DNA of 64,000 bases from CBDDIP01 sp965229005 (GCA_965229005.1 CBDDIP010000002.1:186001-250000); one strand, 5' to 3'; shown: positions 16,420-25,399, numbered from the stretch's first letter. Program-made: numbers and translations. Notes: generated from the sequence alone by a model not told the origin.

Positions 16420-17205
16420 CTAGTAGGGCATCGTCCCACCGTCGACGGGGAACAGGCAGCCGGTCATGTTGCGCGCCGCGTCCGATGCCAGCAGCACCGC
16501 GACTGCGGCGACCTCCTCGACCCGGTTGGGGCGCTTGATCGCCGACTCCTGGGTGAACAGCGAGATCAGCGCGTCGTAGTCCTCGAGCCCCATGGCGACT
16601 GCGGAGTCCGGGCCGGTGGCGCGCACGATGTCGGTCTCGATGATGCCCGGCAGGATCGCGTTGACCGTGATGCCCAGCGTGCCCACCTCGTGGGCGGCGG
16701 CCTTCACCAGTCCGTTGACGGCGTGCTTCGTCGTGACGTAGCCGGGGATGCCCGGCTTGCCGAGCTTGCCCTCCACCGACGAGGTGACGATCACCCGGCC
16801 GGACTGGCGCGGGATCATGTGCTGCAGCGCCCGACGCATCCCCCAGAACACGTGGTTCAGGTTCCAGTCGATCTCCAGCAGCCACTCCTCGTCGGTCATC
16901 TGCGCGACCGGCGCGGTCATCAGCACGCCACCCGAGTTGAGGCAGCAGATGTCGAGCTGCCCGTAGTGCCCGACGGTGAAGTCGATCAGCCCCTCGACGG
17001 CGGCCTGCTTCGACGCATCACCGGCGTAGAAGGCGGCTCGATCGCCCGCACCCATCTCGTCCAGGCACTGCTGCCCCTTCGCCTCGTCGCGGCCGTTGAC
17101 CACCACGGACGCGCCTTCGGCGAGGAAGGCCTCGGCCATCGCTCGCCCGATGCTGCGCGTGCCGCCGGTGATGCAGGCGACCTTGCCCTCCAGCTTGTTT
17201 CCCAT
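16420..17205 (-). CDS. Short-chain dehydrogenase/reductase, tandem copy 1
   Basis: A 261-residue SDR with TGGTRSIG at about 14-21, NSGG in place of NNAG, and catalytic YVTTK. It shares long identical blocks with its upstream neighbour at 17262 (APVAQMTDE, HMIPR, SSVEGK, LLASDA and a DGGT.PY ending), so the pair arose by tandem duplication. It lies convergent with the E2 gene and downstream of the second SDR on the same strand, with a 56-base gap. Substrate unknown, though the duplicate suggests two related carbinols or both stereoisomers of one. Confidence 0.88.
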   Translation of the reverse strand: MGNKLEGKVACITGGTRSIGRAMAEAFLAEGASVVVNGRDEAKGQQCLDEMGAGDRAAFYAGDASKQAAVEGLIDFTVGHYGQLDICCLNSGGVLMTAPVAQMTDEEWLLEIDWNLNHVFWGMRRALQHMIPRQSGRVIVTSSVEGKLGKPGIPGYVTTKHAVNGLVKAAAHEVGTLGITVNAILPGIIETDIVRATGPDSAVAMGLEDYDALISLFTQESAIKRPNRVEEVAAVAVLLASDAARNMTGCLFPVDGGTMPY

Positions 17206-17261
17206 GTCGTTCCCCTGTGCGTTCGTCGTTGCGTGTGTTGCGTGCGATCAGGACGGCCCGA

Positions 17262-18041
17262 TCAGTACGGAGACGTGCCGCCGTCGATCGAGATCATCGA
17301 GCCGGTGATGCCGGCGCCTGCGTCGGATGCCAGGAGCACGGCGACCGCGGCCACGTCCTCTGCGTCGTTGAGCCGCTTCACCGCCGACTCGCTGGCGAAC
17401 ATCTCCAGCAGCCCTTCGTAGGTGGTGCCCATGGCCTCGGCGGCAACCGGACCCTGGAGCATCATCACGTCGGTCTCGATGGCACCGGGGCAGACGGCGT
17501 TCACGGTGATGCCCATCGTGCCGACCTCCTTGGCCGCGGACTTCGTCAGCCCGTTGATGGCGTGCTTGGCGGCGACGTAGCTGGAGATGGCCGGCTTGCC
17601 CATCTTCCCCTCGACCGAGCTCATCGTGATGATCCGGCCCCACTCTCGCGGGATCATGTGGTTCAGCGCGGCGCGCATCGTCCAGAACGTGTGCCAGAAG
17701 TTCCAGACCATGGCGTCGTTCATCGCCTCGTCGGTCATCTGCGCGACCGGCGCGTAGTCGCTGCCGCCGCCGGCGTTCGGCACGAGGATGTCGATCGCGC
17801 CGTAGCGCTCGACGGTGCCCTCGACGATCGCCTCGCAGTCGGCGCGCAGCTTCACGTCGCCACCGATGAAGTGCACCCGATCACCGGCTTCGAGTCCGTC
17901 GATCGACGCCTGCGCCTTGGCGGCGTCGCGGCCGTTGATGACCACCTGTGCACCTTCGTCGAGGAACGCCTTGGCGATCGCCAAGCCGATGCCGCGCGTG
18001 CCGCCGGTGATGCACGCGACGCGTCCGTCCAGTACCCCCAT
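17262..18041 (-). CDS. Short-chain dehydrogenase/reductase, tandem copy 2
   Basis: A 259-residue SDR with TGGTRGIG near 12-19, an intact NAGG, a serine in SSVEGK and the catalytic YVAAK. It is a clear paralogue of the SDR at 16420. It is the first gene of a two-gene minus-strand unit whose promoter contains the perfect ACTTACT/AGTAAGT inverted repeat at 18093-18114. The TetR gene directly upstream is the obvious candidate regulator. An arginine after the glycine motif and a VINGRD strand end suggest NADP preference, which is an inference. Confidence 0.88.
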   Translation of the reverse strand: MGVLDGRVACITGGTRGIGLAIAKAFLDEGAQVVINGRDAAKAQASIDGLEAGDRVHFIGGDVKLRADCEAIVEGTVERYGAIDILVPNAGGGSDYAPVAQMTDEAMNDAMVWNFWHTFWTMRAALNHMIPREWGRIITMSSVEGKMGKPAISSYVAAKHAINGLTKSAAKEVGTMGITVNAVCPGAIETDVMMLQGPVAAEAMGTTYEGLLEMFASESAVKRLNDAEDVAAVAVLLASDAGAGITGSMISIDGGTSPY

Positions 18042-18092
18042 TGCCTTCCCCCTCGGTCCACGCGCCGATGCGGTCGGCGCAACCCGGGCGTA

Positions 18093-18114
18093 ACTTACTC
18101 GCTGATCAGTAAGT
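18093..18114. promoter_or_regulatory. TetR-type operator upstream of the tandem SDR pair
   Basis: ACTTACT-cgctgatc-AGTAAGT is a perfect 7-bp inverted repeat with an 8-base spacer. It lies 52 bases before the SDR start and just past the 3' end of the TetR gene, the same arrangement as at 8304-8325. Confidence 0.7.
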
Positions 18115-18143
18115 CGTGCGAGGAAAAGTTGGAGAGCGCCGGT

Positions 18144-18827
18144 TCAGCCGGCGCGACGACGGCGGTTGGCCTTCGGCGGCCCGACCAGATCGCCGGCGAT
18201 GATCGTCTTCACGGCTTCGATGGCTCGCAGGTGGATGCCCTGGTCATCGCTGAGGGCGTCGGTCATGCCGGTGATCATGGCGATGATGAACACGCTGACG
18301 TGATCCCGGTGAGCGGGCTTGATCTCGCCGGTGCGCACGCCGACCTCGACGATCTTGTCGAAGAAGTCCTGGCGGAACGAGATGCGCTCGCTCAACGCCT
18401 CGGTGAGGTCGGGGCGACGCTTCATGTCGGTGCGCGCCGATGCGAGGAACTGGGCGAGCGTCGGGTCTTCCTCGTTCAGCTCGTGCGTCGCGTAGAACAC
18501 GGCCAGCAGCTGCTCGGCGAACGTGCCGTCCGGGTCGAGCACCTCTTCGAAACGCGTGTACACCTGCTCGCGGGCGTCCTCGTGCACCGACAGGTAGAGG
18601 TCGCGCTTGGACGGGAAGTGGTAGTAGAGCGCCGCCGTCGTCATCAGGGCGATGTCGGCGATCTCCTTGTTGGTCGCCGCGTCGTAGCCGCGCTCGGCAA
18701 ACACACCACGAGCGATGTCCAGCAGGCGTCGGCGCGTGTCGTGGGCCTTCACACGCGGCGGCCGCCCGAGCTTGCGAACCGGCGGCTTGGCGCGCGACCG
18801 AGTGGTAGGAGAACCAGAGGCAGCCAT
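18144..18827 (-). CDS. TetR/AcrR family repressor, paralogue of the regulator at 8359
   Basis: A 227-residue TetR protein when started at ATG 18827; the longer reading to 18953 lacks family similarity. It keeps KLGRPP, then TRRRLLDIARGVFAERG and the HTH ending in YYHFPSKRDLYLSVH. The effector domain repeats EDPTLAQFL and RTDMKRR found in the TetR at 8359. The C-terminus is a basic, arginine-rich tail. Two paralogues, each followed by a similar operator and a catabolic operon, suggest overlapping control of the cluster. Confidence 0.9.
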   Translation of the reverse strand: MAASGSPTTRSRAKPPVRKLGRPPRVKAHDTRRRLLDIARGVFAERGYDAATNKEIADIALMTTAALYYHFPSKRDLYLSVHEDAREQVYTRFEEVLDPDGTFAEQLLAVFYATHELNEEDPTLAQFLASARTDMKRRPDLTEALSERISFRQDFFDKIVEVGVRTGEIKPAHRDHVSVFIIAMITGMTDALSDDQGIHLRAIEAVKTIIAGDLVGPPKANRRRRAG

Positions 18828-18937
18828 CTCCACCAGTATGGCGTCGGCGCCGTTACCCCGGTGCCATCGGTTCAACCGGCAGCGGCCCAGTGCGGCCGGT
18901 GCCGAGACTCCGTCCGGCAGTCGGCGTACGGTTCGGC

Positions 18938-19465
18938 ATGCCCCGCTCGGCACTGGTCTTCGTCATCCCGGAAGCGGAACCGGTGGTCGCTCCACTGCGA
19001 GCGCAGCACGACCGGATGGCGGCACTCGGCGTGCCGGCGCACGTGACGGTGCTGCACCCGTTCCGCTTCGTGCTCGACGACGAGGGCTCGGCGACGATCG
19101 CTCGCGTGTGTGCCGCGGCATCCCCGTTCGACGCGTCCTTCGCCGAGACGCGGCGCTTCCCTGGGGACGTGGTGTGGCTCCATCCGGAACCGACGGAGCC
19201 GTTCCGGGCGATGATGCGCGCCATCGCCAGGGAGTTCCCCGACTGCCCGCCGTACGGCGGCGCCTTCGCCGAGCCGGTGCCGCACCTGACCGTCGGCCAG
19301 GGCTGCTCGTTGCCGGAGCTGGCCGCGATCGAGGACGCGCTGGTGCCCTTGCTGCCGGTGGTGGCGCGGGTGACGCACCTGACCCGGCTGCTGGAGGATG
19401 ACGTCGGCCACTGGTCGGTCGATCGCTCGTGGGCGTTGGGAGCGCCCGGTGGAGCTACTGGTTGA
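18938..19465 (+). CDS. 2H phosphoesterase (2'-5' RNA ligase/cyclic phosphodiesterase family)
   Basis: A 175-residue protein with the two HxT motifs that define the family: HVTV near residue 34 and HLTV near 115. These histidines and threonines form the catalytic site for hydrolysis or ligation of 2',3'-cyclic or 2'-5' phosphodiesters. Chosen start ATG 18938. It converges with the DUF2786 gene and their coding ends overlap by 11 bases. Likely a cytosolic enzyme of RNA or nucleotide metabolism; the natural substrate is not predictable. Confidence 0.82.
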   Translation: MPRSALVFVIPEAEPVVAPLRAQHDRMAALGVPAHVTVLHPFRFVLDDEGSATIARVCAAASPFDASFAETRRFPGDVVWLHPEPTEPFRAMMRAIAREFPDCPPYGGAFAEPVPHLTVGQGCSLPELAAIEDALVPLLPVVARVTHLTRLLEDDVGHWSVDRSWALGAPGGATG

Positions 19466-20825
19466 GCGCCTCGCCGATGCCGATGTCGGCCCGGTCCGCG
19501 GCCGCACGTCCGGCGTACCAGCCGGCGGCGTTGAAGCTGCGAGCCCGCGACTTGGTGACGTTGGGGAACGCGGTCTCGTAGGCCTCGTCCACCGCCGCGG
19601 CGCGATCGACGAGCACGGGCAAGAGCGCCGATCCGTACTGCTCCTGCGCCTCGTGAGCGGCGTAGCGCTTGGTCTCCTCCAACCGTTCGGCGATGCGGTT
19701 GGCGAACGACACGAGGAACGCGCGCCGGAACGAGGGCGTGCTGGCGCGACGGTCGATGGCCGCCGCTGAGGCATGCGTGGCCTGCACGAGCAGCGACGTG
19801 AACAACATGTCGGTGAGCCGCAGGTCGACCGGGAAGCCCATCACGGTGACGATCCCGGTCTCGTCGGACCACACCGCCCTGGCGCCGTTGACCTCGGCGA
19901 TCATCGACAGGAAGGTCGCCTTCTCGTGCGCGTACGGCCGGTCGACGTGCACCCGCAGCGACTCGACGCCGGCGACCCGATCCGAGTGGCTCGCTGATGC
20001 GGCGAGCATCGCCGCGTCGATGGAGTGACGAGTCATCAGCTCCTGCGCCTTGGCCGTGAACGACTCTGCCTCGGCGTCGAACGTGCTCGCCTCCGCCTTG
20101 GCCAGCAGCGCGCGGATGACCTTCAACGCGCGGGCGTCGACGTCCTCGACGGACCGTGAGGCCGCGACGCCCTTGTTGGTGGCGCCCCATTCGGACGGGC
20201 GGGGCAGCAGCAACGGCAGCGACGGCGCCATGGCGATCCAGGCCAGCAGCTTGAGCGCCAGCTCGATGGACTCCTCCGGGTGCAGCCGCTCCGCTCGGGC
20301 CCACCGGGCAACGAGATCGGCATGCCCGCCGATGATGACGCCGGAGCCGTCATGGACGCCCAGCTCCTCCAGCTGGTCCACCCACCGCGCCGGCGCCCGA
20401 TCGAGTGCGTCGGTGCGGCGGGCCTCGGCCGCGAGCACCTGCACGACCAGTCGACCGACCTTCACGTTCCACTGCCGTTTGGCCGCATGGGCGACGTCGG
20501 CCGGTTGCCAGCCGCGCTCGAGAAGGTAGGTGATGTCGCGACGCAGCAGCTCGTCGAGCTTAGCGATGACCTTGCCGCCGCCAGGCATCGTCTGCTCGAT
20601 CTGCGCCAGCGAGTCGACCGCGATGGGGAACGCCGCAGGGTCGGCGCGAGCGCCGTAGGCGAACGAGGCGGAGGTGATGACCAGGCGACGCAGTTCGTCG
20701 TCCATCTCGGTGGCCGTCATCGGGCCACCGGCTGATCTGAAGTCGGCGCCGTCGGGGCGGCGCGATGCGTTCTGTTGTTGCTTGCGATGCTTGTCGGCCC
20801 GTCGTTGCTTGTTGTTTCGGCCCAT
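19455..20825 (-). CDS. DUF2786 domain protein
   Basis: A 456-residue cytosolic protein. A basic, glutamine-rich N-terminus (residues 1-25) may bind nucleic acid. The middle carries the DUF2786 signature KVIRALLAKAEASTFDAEA through AKAQELMTRHSID (about 270-308), followed by a C-terminal region related to the domain that usually accompanies DUF2786 in actinobacteria and phages. The much longer upstream extension is a run-through frame over the luciferase-like and MFS genes and is rejected. The function of the family is unknown. Divergent from the oxidoreductase at 20892. Confidence 0.85.
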   Translation of the reverse strand: MGRNNKQRRADKHRKQQQNASRRPDGADFRSAGGPMTATEMDDELRRLVITSASFAYGARADPAAFPIAVDSLAQIEQTMPGGGKVIAKLDELLRRDITYLLERGWQPADVAHAAKRQWNVKVGRLVVQVLAAEARRTDALDRAPARWVDQLEELGVHDGSGVIIGGHADLVARWARAERLHPEESIELALKLLAWIAMAPSLPLLLPRPSEWGATNKGVAASRSVEDVDARALKVIRALLAKAEASTFDAEAESFTAKAQELMTRHSIDAAMLAASASHSDRVAGVESLRVHVDRPYAHEKATFLSMIAEVNGARAVWSDETGIVTVMGFPVDLRLTDMLFTSLLVQATHASAAAIDRRASTPSFRRAFLVSFANRIAERLEETKRYAAHEAQEQYGSALLPVLVDRAAAVDEAYETAFPNVTKSRARSFNAAGWYAGRAAADRADIGIGEALNQ

Positions 20826-20891
20826 GGCGGCAGTGTGGCAGGAGGGTGCGCGCACGTTGGACAGCAGCGATCCGGCGGTAGGAAGGTCGTC

Positions 20892-21677
20892 ATGACCAAC
20901 GCCTCCCGCCGGCCGATCCGCATCGGTGTCCAGATCCAGCCGCAGCACGCCGAGTACCGCCAGATCCGGGCCGCGGTTGCCGCTGCCGAAGCGGCCGGCG
21001 TCGACGTCGTGTTCAACTGGGACCACTTCTTCCCGCTCTACGGCGAGCCCGACGGCCTGCACTTCGAGTGCTGGACGATGCTGGCCGCGTGGGCCGAGGC
21101 AACCGAGCGGGTGGAGATCGGCGCGCTCGTCACCTGCAACAGCTACCGCAACCCGGAGCTGCTGGCCGACATGGCCCGCACCATCGACCACATCAGCGAG
21201 GGCCGGCTGATCCTCGGCATCGGCTCGGGCTGGTTCGAGCGCGACTACGACGAGTACGGCTACCCGTTCGGGACCGCCGGCGGCCGCCTCGATGCGCTCG
21301 CCGAGTCGCTGCCGCGCATCAAGGCCCGCTGGGCCAAGCTCAACCCGGCGCCGACGCGCGACATCCCGGTGCTCATCGGCGGCGGCGGCGAGCGCAAGAC
21401 GCTGCGCATCGTCGCCGAGCACGGGCACATCTGGCACGGCTTCGGCGACCTGGAGACGGTCACCCGCAAGAGCGGCATCCTCGACGACTGGTGCGCAAAG
21501 GTCGGTCGCCAGCCGGAGGAGATCGAGCGCAGCACCGCCGTCCAGGAGTCCCCCGACCAGGTGGGTGAGGCACTCCTCGCCGCCGGGGTCACCCTGTTCA
21601 CGGTCGGCATCGGCGGCCCGGACTACGACCTCGGCCTCGTCAAGGAATGGGTTGCCTGGCGCGAGGCGTTGGCCTGA
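20892..21677 (+). CDS. Luciferase-like (LLM) F420- or FMN-dependent oxidoreductase
   Basis: A 261-residue TIM-barrel LLM protein, short compared with 330-350 residue members. Recognisable segments are IRIGVQIQPQHAEY at the start, NWDHFFPLY near 38, and GRLILGIGSGWFERDYDEYGYPFG near 110-133, which is the most diagnostic. The C-terminal half carries PVLIGGGGERKTLRIVAEH. Such proteins in actinobacteria usually use F420. Its stop is 3 bases before the MFS start, so oxidoreductase and exporter are probably co-transcribed. Confidence 0.88.
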   Translation: MTNASRRPIRIGVQIQPQHAEYRQIRAAVAAAEAAGVDVVFNWDHFFPLYGEPDGLHFECWTMLAAWAEATERVEIGALVTCNSYRNPELLADMARTIDHISEGRLILGIGSGWFERDYDEYGYPFGTAGGRLDALAESLPRIKARWAKLNPAPTRDIPVLIGGGGERKTLRIVAEHGHIWHGFGDLETVTRKSGILDDWCAKVGRQPEEIERSTAVQESPDQVGEALLAAGVTLFTVGIGGPDYDLGLVKEWVAWREALA

Positions 21678-21680
21678 CCC

Positions 21681-23294
21681 GTGGCGAGCGAAGCGATGCA
21701 TCCCGAGACGCACGGCATCGAGCCGTCGATGTACGAGAAGCGGTGGTGGACGCTCGGCGTCCTGTGCCTCAGCCTGTCGATCATCATGGTCTCCAACGGC
21801 AGCCTGAACGTCGCGCTGCCGTCGTTGGCCAAGGACCTGCACGCGTCCAGCAGCGAGCTGCAGTGGATCGTCGACGCCTACTCGTTGGTCTTCGCCGGGA
21901 TGCTCTTCGCTGCCGGCACGTTGGGTGATCGCTTCGGTCGCAAGGGCGCGCTGCAAGGTGGGCTGCTGCTGTTCCTCGTGGCCGCCGCTGCCGGCGTGAT
22001 CTCCAACTCGGCGACGCAGGTGATCGCCGCCCGTGGCGTGATGGGCATCGCCGCGGCGTTCGTCATGCCGTCGACGCTGTCGATCCTCACCAACATCTTC
22101 CCGGCGCACGAGCGGGCGAAGGCGATCTCGATGTGGGCCGGCATCTCCGCCGGCGGTGCGGCGCTCGGCCCGCCGATCTCGGGCTTCCTGCTGGAGCACT
22201 TCTGGTGGGGATCGGTGTTCCTCGTCAACGTGCCACTGGTGCTGGCCGCCCTCATCCTCGGTCGCAAGCTGGTGCCGAAGTCGAAGAACCCGGACGAGCA
22301 CCGCCTCGACGTGCCCGGTGCGGTCCTGTCCATCTTCGGGGTCGGCGCGCTGGTCTACGCGATCATCGAGGCGCCGCGCTACGGCTGGCTCTCGTCGCAC
22401 ACGCTCGTCGCGTTCGCTGCGGCCGTGCTCGGCGTCGGGGCGTTCATCGTGCGCGAGCGTCAGGCCGCGCAGCCGATGCTCGACCTCGGGCTGTTCGGCG
22501 ACCGACGCTTCTCGGTTGCCTCGGCGGGCATCACGGTGGCGTTCTTCACGATGTTCGGGATCTCGTTCGTGCTGACCCAGTACATGCAGCTCGTGCTGGG
22601 CAAGACGGCGCTGCAGGCCGGCCTGTTCTTCCTGCCGTTCCCGCTCGTGATGATGGTGATGGCGCCCCGGGCGCCGAAGCTCGTCGGCAGGTTCGGCGTC
22701 GCCCGTGTCGCCTCGGCCGGTCTCACGCTCGTGGCCATCGGGTTGGCGCTGATGACCACCCTGGGCGTGGACACGCCGGTGTGGCACGTCTACCTCGGCC
22801 TGCTCCCGATGGCCACCGGCATGTCCATCACGGCGAGCCCGCTGACGTCGCTGATCATGTCCGCCGTGCCACGGCATCGAGCCGGCATGGGGTCGGCGAT
22901 GAACGACACCACGCGCGAGCTCGGTGGCGCGCTGGGCGTCGCCGTCCTCGGCTCGCTGCTGGCCACCACGTACAGCAGCTCCATCGGCGACGCCCTTCGC
23001 GGGCTGTCGCCCGATGCAGCGTCGCAAGCCCGATCCGGGCTCGCCGGAGCGTTGGAGTCGGCCCGCGAGCTCGGCGGCGACACCGGCAGCGCGCTGACGC
23101 GTGCCGCGCGTGGCGCCTTCGTCGACGGCTTCGGCGTGGCCGGCTGGGTCGGTTCCGCCGTCGTGCTGACCAGTGCGGTCGCGGCGTGGTTCCTGCTGCC
23201 ACGGCACGCCGCGGCGCACAGCGACGAGGCGGCAGCGAGGCCCGTCGACGTGCCGGCATCGGTCGTCGAAGCAGCGGGCCTCGGCGGCGACTGA
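21681..23294 (+). CDS. MFS drug-efflux-type transporter (DHA2/EmrB-QacA family, about 14 TM)
   Basis: A 537-residue integral membrane protein with the DHA2 signature near the N-terminus: NVALPSLAKDLHASSSELQWIVDAY in the first TM-loop region, followed by the motif A-like GDRFGRKGAL (about 78-87). About 14 hydrophobic helices are seen. It probably uses the proton gradient to expel small organic molecules. The start is taken as GTG 21681; an ATG 15 bases later is an alternative. Co-directional with, and 3 bases from, the luciferase-like gene. Substrate unknown. Confidence 0.9.
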   Translation: MASEAMHPETHGIEPSMYEKRWWTLGVLCLSLSIIMVSNGSLNVALPSLAKDLHASSSELQWIVDAYSLVFAGMLFAAGTLGDRFGRKGALQGGLLLFLVAAAAGVISNSATQVIAARGVMGIAAAFVMPSTLSILTNIFPAHERAKAISMWAGISAGGAALGPPISGFLLEHFWWGSVFLVNVPLVLAALILGRKLVPKSKNPDEHRLDVPGAVLSIFGVGALVYAIIEAPRYGWLSSHTLVAFAAAVLGVGAFIVRERQAAQPMLDLGLFGDRRFSVASAGITVAFFTMFGISFVLTQYMQLVLGKTALQAGLFFLPFPLVMMVMAPRAPKLVGRFGVARVASAGLTLVAIGLALMTTLGVDTPVWHVYLGLLPMATGMSITASPLTSLIMSAVPRHRAGMGSAMNDTTRELGGALGVAVLGSLLATTYSSSIGDALRGLSPDAASQARSGLAGALESARELGGDTGSALTRAARGAFVDGFGVAGWVGSAVVLTSAVAAWFLLPRHAAAHSDEAAARPVDVPASVVEAAGLGGD

Positions 23295-23342
23295 GCACAC
23301 ACCGCCTTGCCACGCGCAGATGCGCGTGCAACGGTGGTTCCC

Positions 23343-23888
23343 ATGGCAGGCGGAACGATCGAAGCGGGAACAGACGAACCCGGCGAGCGCGAGCGGCGTT
23401 GGTGGCACCTCGACCTCCTCCAACCGTGCACGCCCACCCTCCCGTGGCTCGGCCTCCCGACTCGCCAGGTGGAGCGCGGCGACGACGAGATGCTGGCGGT
23501 GCTGATGCTCGACGCGTACGCCGGCACGATCGACTCGGAGGGTGAATCGATCGTCGAGGCGCGTGAGGAGATCGCCGGCTGGTTCGCCAAGGAGGATGAG
23601 GACGCGCTGGTGATGTCCGGCTCGCTCATCGCGGTCGACGGTGACCGCGCGGTCAGCGCCGTGCTGCTGCACCGGTGGGAGGACGACGAAGTGCTCGTCG
23701 GCTACGTGATCACCGCCGCCGACCGCAAGGGCACCGGATTGGCCAACCTGTTGCTCGGCCTGTCGCTCGACGTGCTGAAGGCCGCCGGCGTGGCCAAGGT
23801 CCGTGCCGCGATCACCGTCGGCAACACGCCCTCCGAGCGCCTGTTCGCCACCGCCGGCTTCCACCGCGGCGACGCCATCACCGACTGA
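23343..23888 (+). CDS. GNAT family N-acetyltransferase
   Basis: A 181-residue GNAT protein when started at ATG 23343 (a TTG at 23307 would add 12 residues). The acetyl-CoA-binding loop is GTGLANLLLG near 130-139, preceded by the VLVGYVITAAD strand (motif A) and followed by ITVGNTPSERLFATAGF (motif B). About 40 residues precede the fold, which is a longer lead than usual. Substrate is unknown; small amines or protein N-termini are common for the family. Confidence 0.82.
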   Translation: MAGGTIEAGTDEPGERERRWWHLDLLQPCTPTLPWLGLPTRQVERGDDEMLAVLMLDAYAGTIDSEGESIVEAREEIAGWFAKEDEDALVMSGSLIAVDGDRAVSAVLLHRWEDDEVLVGYVITAADRKGTGLANLLLGLSLDVLKAAGVAKVRAAITVGNTPSERLFATAGFHRGDAITD

Positions 23889-24016
23889 CCCGCACGCCTC
23901 CGTCGCCGCGCGATGAGGTGTGAGCGGTCCATGGCCGCCTGTTTCTCATCCCGTGATCCGGTGGCGGATGGGCGTTGCGACGGGGGATCTGGCGGGCGGG
24001 CACCTAGGTTGGACGG

Positions 24017-24577
24017 ATGGCAACTGCAGAACCGATCGTGCGCGTGATGCGCCCCGATGAGTTCGAGGAGATGTCCAACGTCTCGATGGCGGCGTTCAAC
24101 GACCCGAGCATCGGCGAGCTGCTCGACGCGCTCCACGCCTCGTGGGCGTGGACCGACGAACTGTGCTTCGTGGCCGAGCTGGACGGCGAGATCGTCGGGC
24201 AAGTGCTCTACACCCACGCGATCGTCGACGCACCGCGACGGCTGGTGGACGTGCTCGTGCTCAGCCCGGTCGGCGTGCGCCCGGACGTGCAGCGCACCGG
24301 CGTCGGGGCGAAGATGATCACGCAGTCGCTGGCCACGCTCGGCGAGCGCAACGAGCCGCTGGTGTTCCTCGAGGGCAGCCCGCTGTACTACCCCCGCTTC
24401 GGCTTCCGCCCCGCCGGCGAGTTGGGCTTCATCGCCCCGTCGGAACGCATCCCGGCGCCGGCGTTCCAAGTGACGATGCTGCCGAAGTACGAGTCGTGGA
24501 TGACCGGCACGCTGGTCTACCCGGACGCGTTCTGGCGAGCCGACGCGGTCGGCCTGCGCAAGCCCGACCCCAGCTGA
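24017..24577 (+). CDS. GNAT family N-acetyltransferase (YhbS-like)
   Basis: A 186-residue acetyltransferase. The pantetheine-phosphate loop is RPDVQRTGVGAKMI near 90-103, with the following EGSPLYYPRFGFRPAGEL segment that is typical of the YhbS-like group. The C-terminal SWMTGTLVYPDAFW stretch also fits that group. It is not closely similar to the GNAT at 23343. Target unknown. A 128-base gap upstream, from 23889, shows no obvious feature. Confidence 0.86.
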   Translation: MATAEPIVRVMRPDEFEEMSNVSMAAFNDPSIGELLDALHASWAWTDELCFVAELDGEIVGQVLYTHAIVDAPRRLVDVLVLSPVGVRPDVQRTGVGAKMITQSLATLGERNEPLVFLEGSPLYYPRFGFRPAGELGFIAPSERIPAPAFQVTMLPKYESWMTGTLVYPDAFWRADAVGLRKPDPS

Positions 24578-24592
24578 CCGCCCGCTGAGCGA

Positions 24593-25399
24593 TCAGCCGA
24601 CGGCGGTGCCGAACAGCTTGCCGATGGCGTAGGTGACCGCCGCAGCGGCGATCACGATCAGCAGCTGACGCGCCGCGCCGAGCCACACGGGACGTCCCGA
24701 CGAGCGACTGACCCATCCGCCGACGACCACGCTGGCGACCGCAGTCCCGGCCACCGAGATACCGATGGCCAGGCCGTGCGAAGCGAAGAACCAGGGCAGC
24801 AGCGGGACGAGCGCACCGAGGCTGAACCAGCACAGCGAGCTGAGCGCAGCCGTCACCGGCGAGCCCAGCTCACCCGGATCGATACCGAAGATGGTGCGCG
24901 CGGTGAAGTCGAAGAAGCGCTCCTCATCGAGGGGCAGCTCCGTGGCGGCGCGCTGAGCGGTGTCGGTGGCGAAGCCGGCGTCGACGAGCTTGTCGGTGAG
25001 CTGGCCGAGCACGAGGCGCGGATTGCGCCGCACCAGCGACTTCAGCTCGGCGAGGATGCCGCCGAACAGCTCCACCTGGCTGCGCACGCTGACCCACTCA
25101 CCAGCAGCCATCGAGAACGCGCCGGCCACCAGGCTGGCCAGCCCGGCGATGCGCACCGCGCCGGCCGAGCTCTCCGCACCGGCAACGGCGAGGATCAGGC
25201 AGATGTTGGTGACGAGACCGTCGTTGACGCCGAGGACCGCAGCGCGAGCGCCACCGCGGGCCACCGATTGCACGCGGCTCTGCAACTCGGCGGCGTCGGC
25301 GGACGCGTTGCTGACCTTCGCGTCGATGCGATCGGCGTAGGGCTTGCGCATGCGGGCGCCGAGGCCGGTGGCCGGCACCGTCAGGTCGTCGGTGGTCAT
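24593..25399 (-). CDS. VIT1/CCC1-family iron or manganese transporter
   Basis: A 268-residue membrane protein with about five hydrophobic segments. The first carries ARAAVLGVNDGLVTNICLIL (near 52-71), a sequence feature of VIT1/CCC1 transporters, followed by VAGAFSMAAGEWVSVRSQ (near 90-107) with the family's conserved MAxGEYxS-like motif. Members export Fe(II) or Mn(II) from the cytosol. The ATG overlaps the peroxiredoxin stop by four bases, so metal export and peroxide removal are translationally coupled, which makes sense for limiting Fenton chemistry. Confidence 0.88.
   Translation of the reverse strand: MTTDDLTVPATGLGARMRKPYADRIDAKVSNASADAAELQSRVQSVARGGARAAVLGVNDGLVTNICLILAVAGAESSAGAVRIAGLASLVAGAFSMAAGEWVSVRSQVELFGGILAELKSLVRRNPRLVLGQLTDKLVDAGFATDTAQRAATELPLDEERFFDFTARTIFGIDPGELGSPVTAALSSLCWFSLGALVPLLPWFFASHGLAIGISVAGTAVASVVVGGWVSRSSGRPVWLGAARQLLIVIAAAAVTYAIGKLFGTAVG

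Noticed and set aside
20826..23864. Minus-strand extension of the DUF2786 gene to 1469 codons
   Set aside because: The extra part is antisense to the luciferase-like, MFS and GNAT genes. The true start is ATG 20825.
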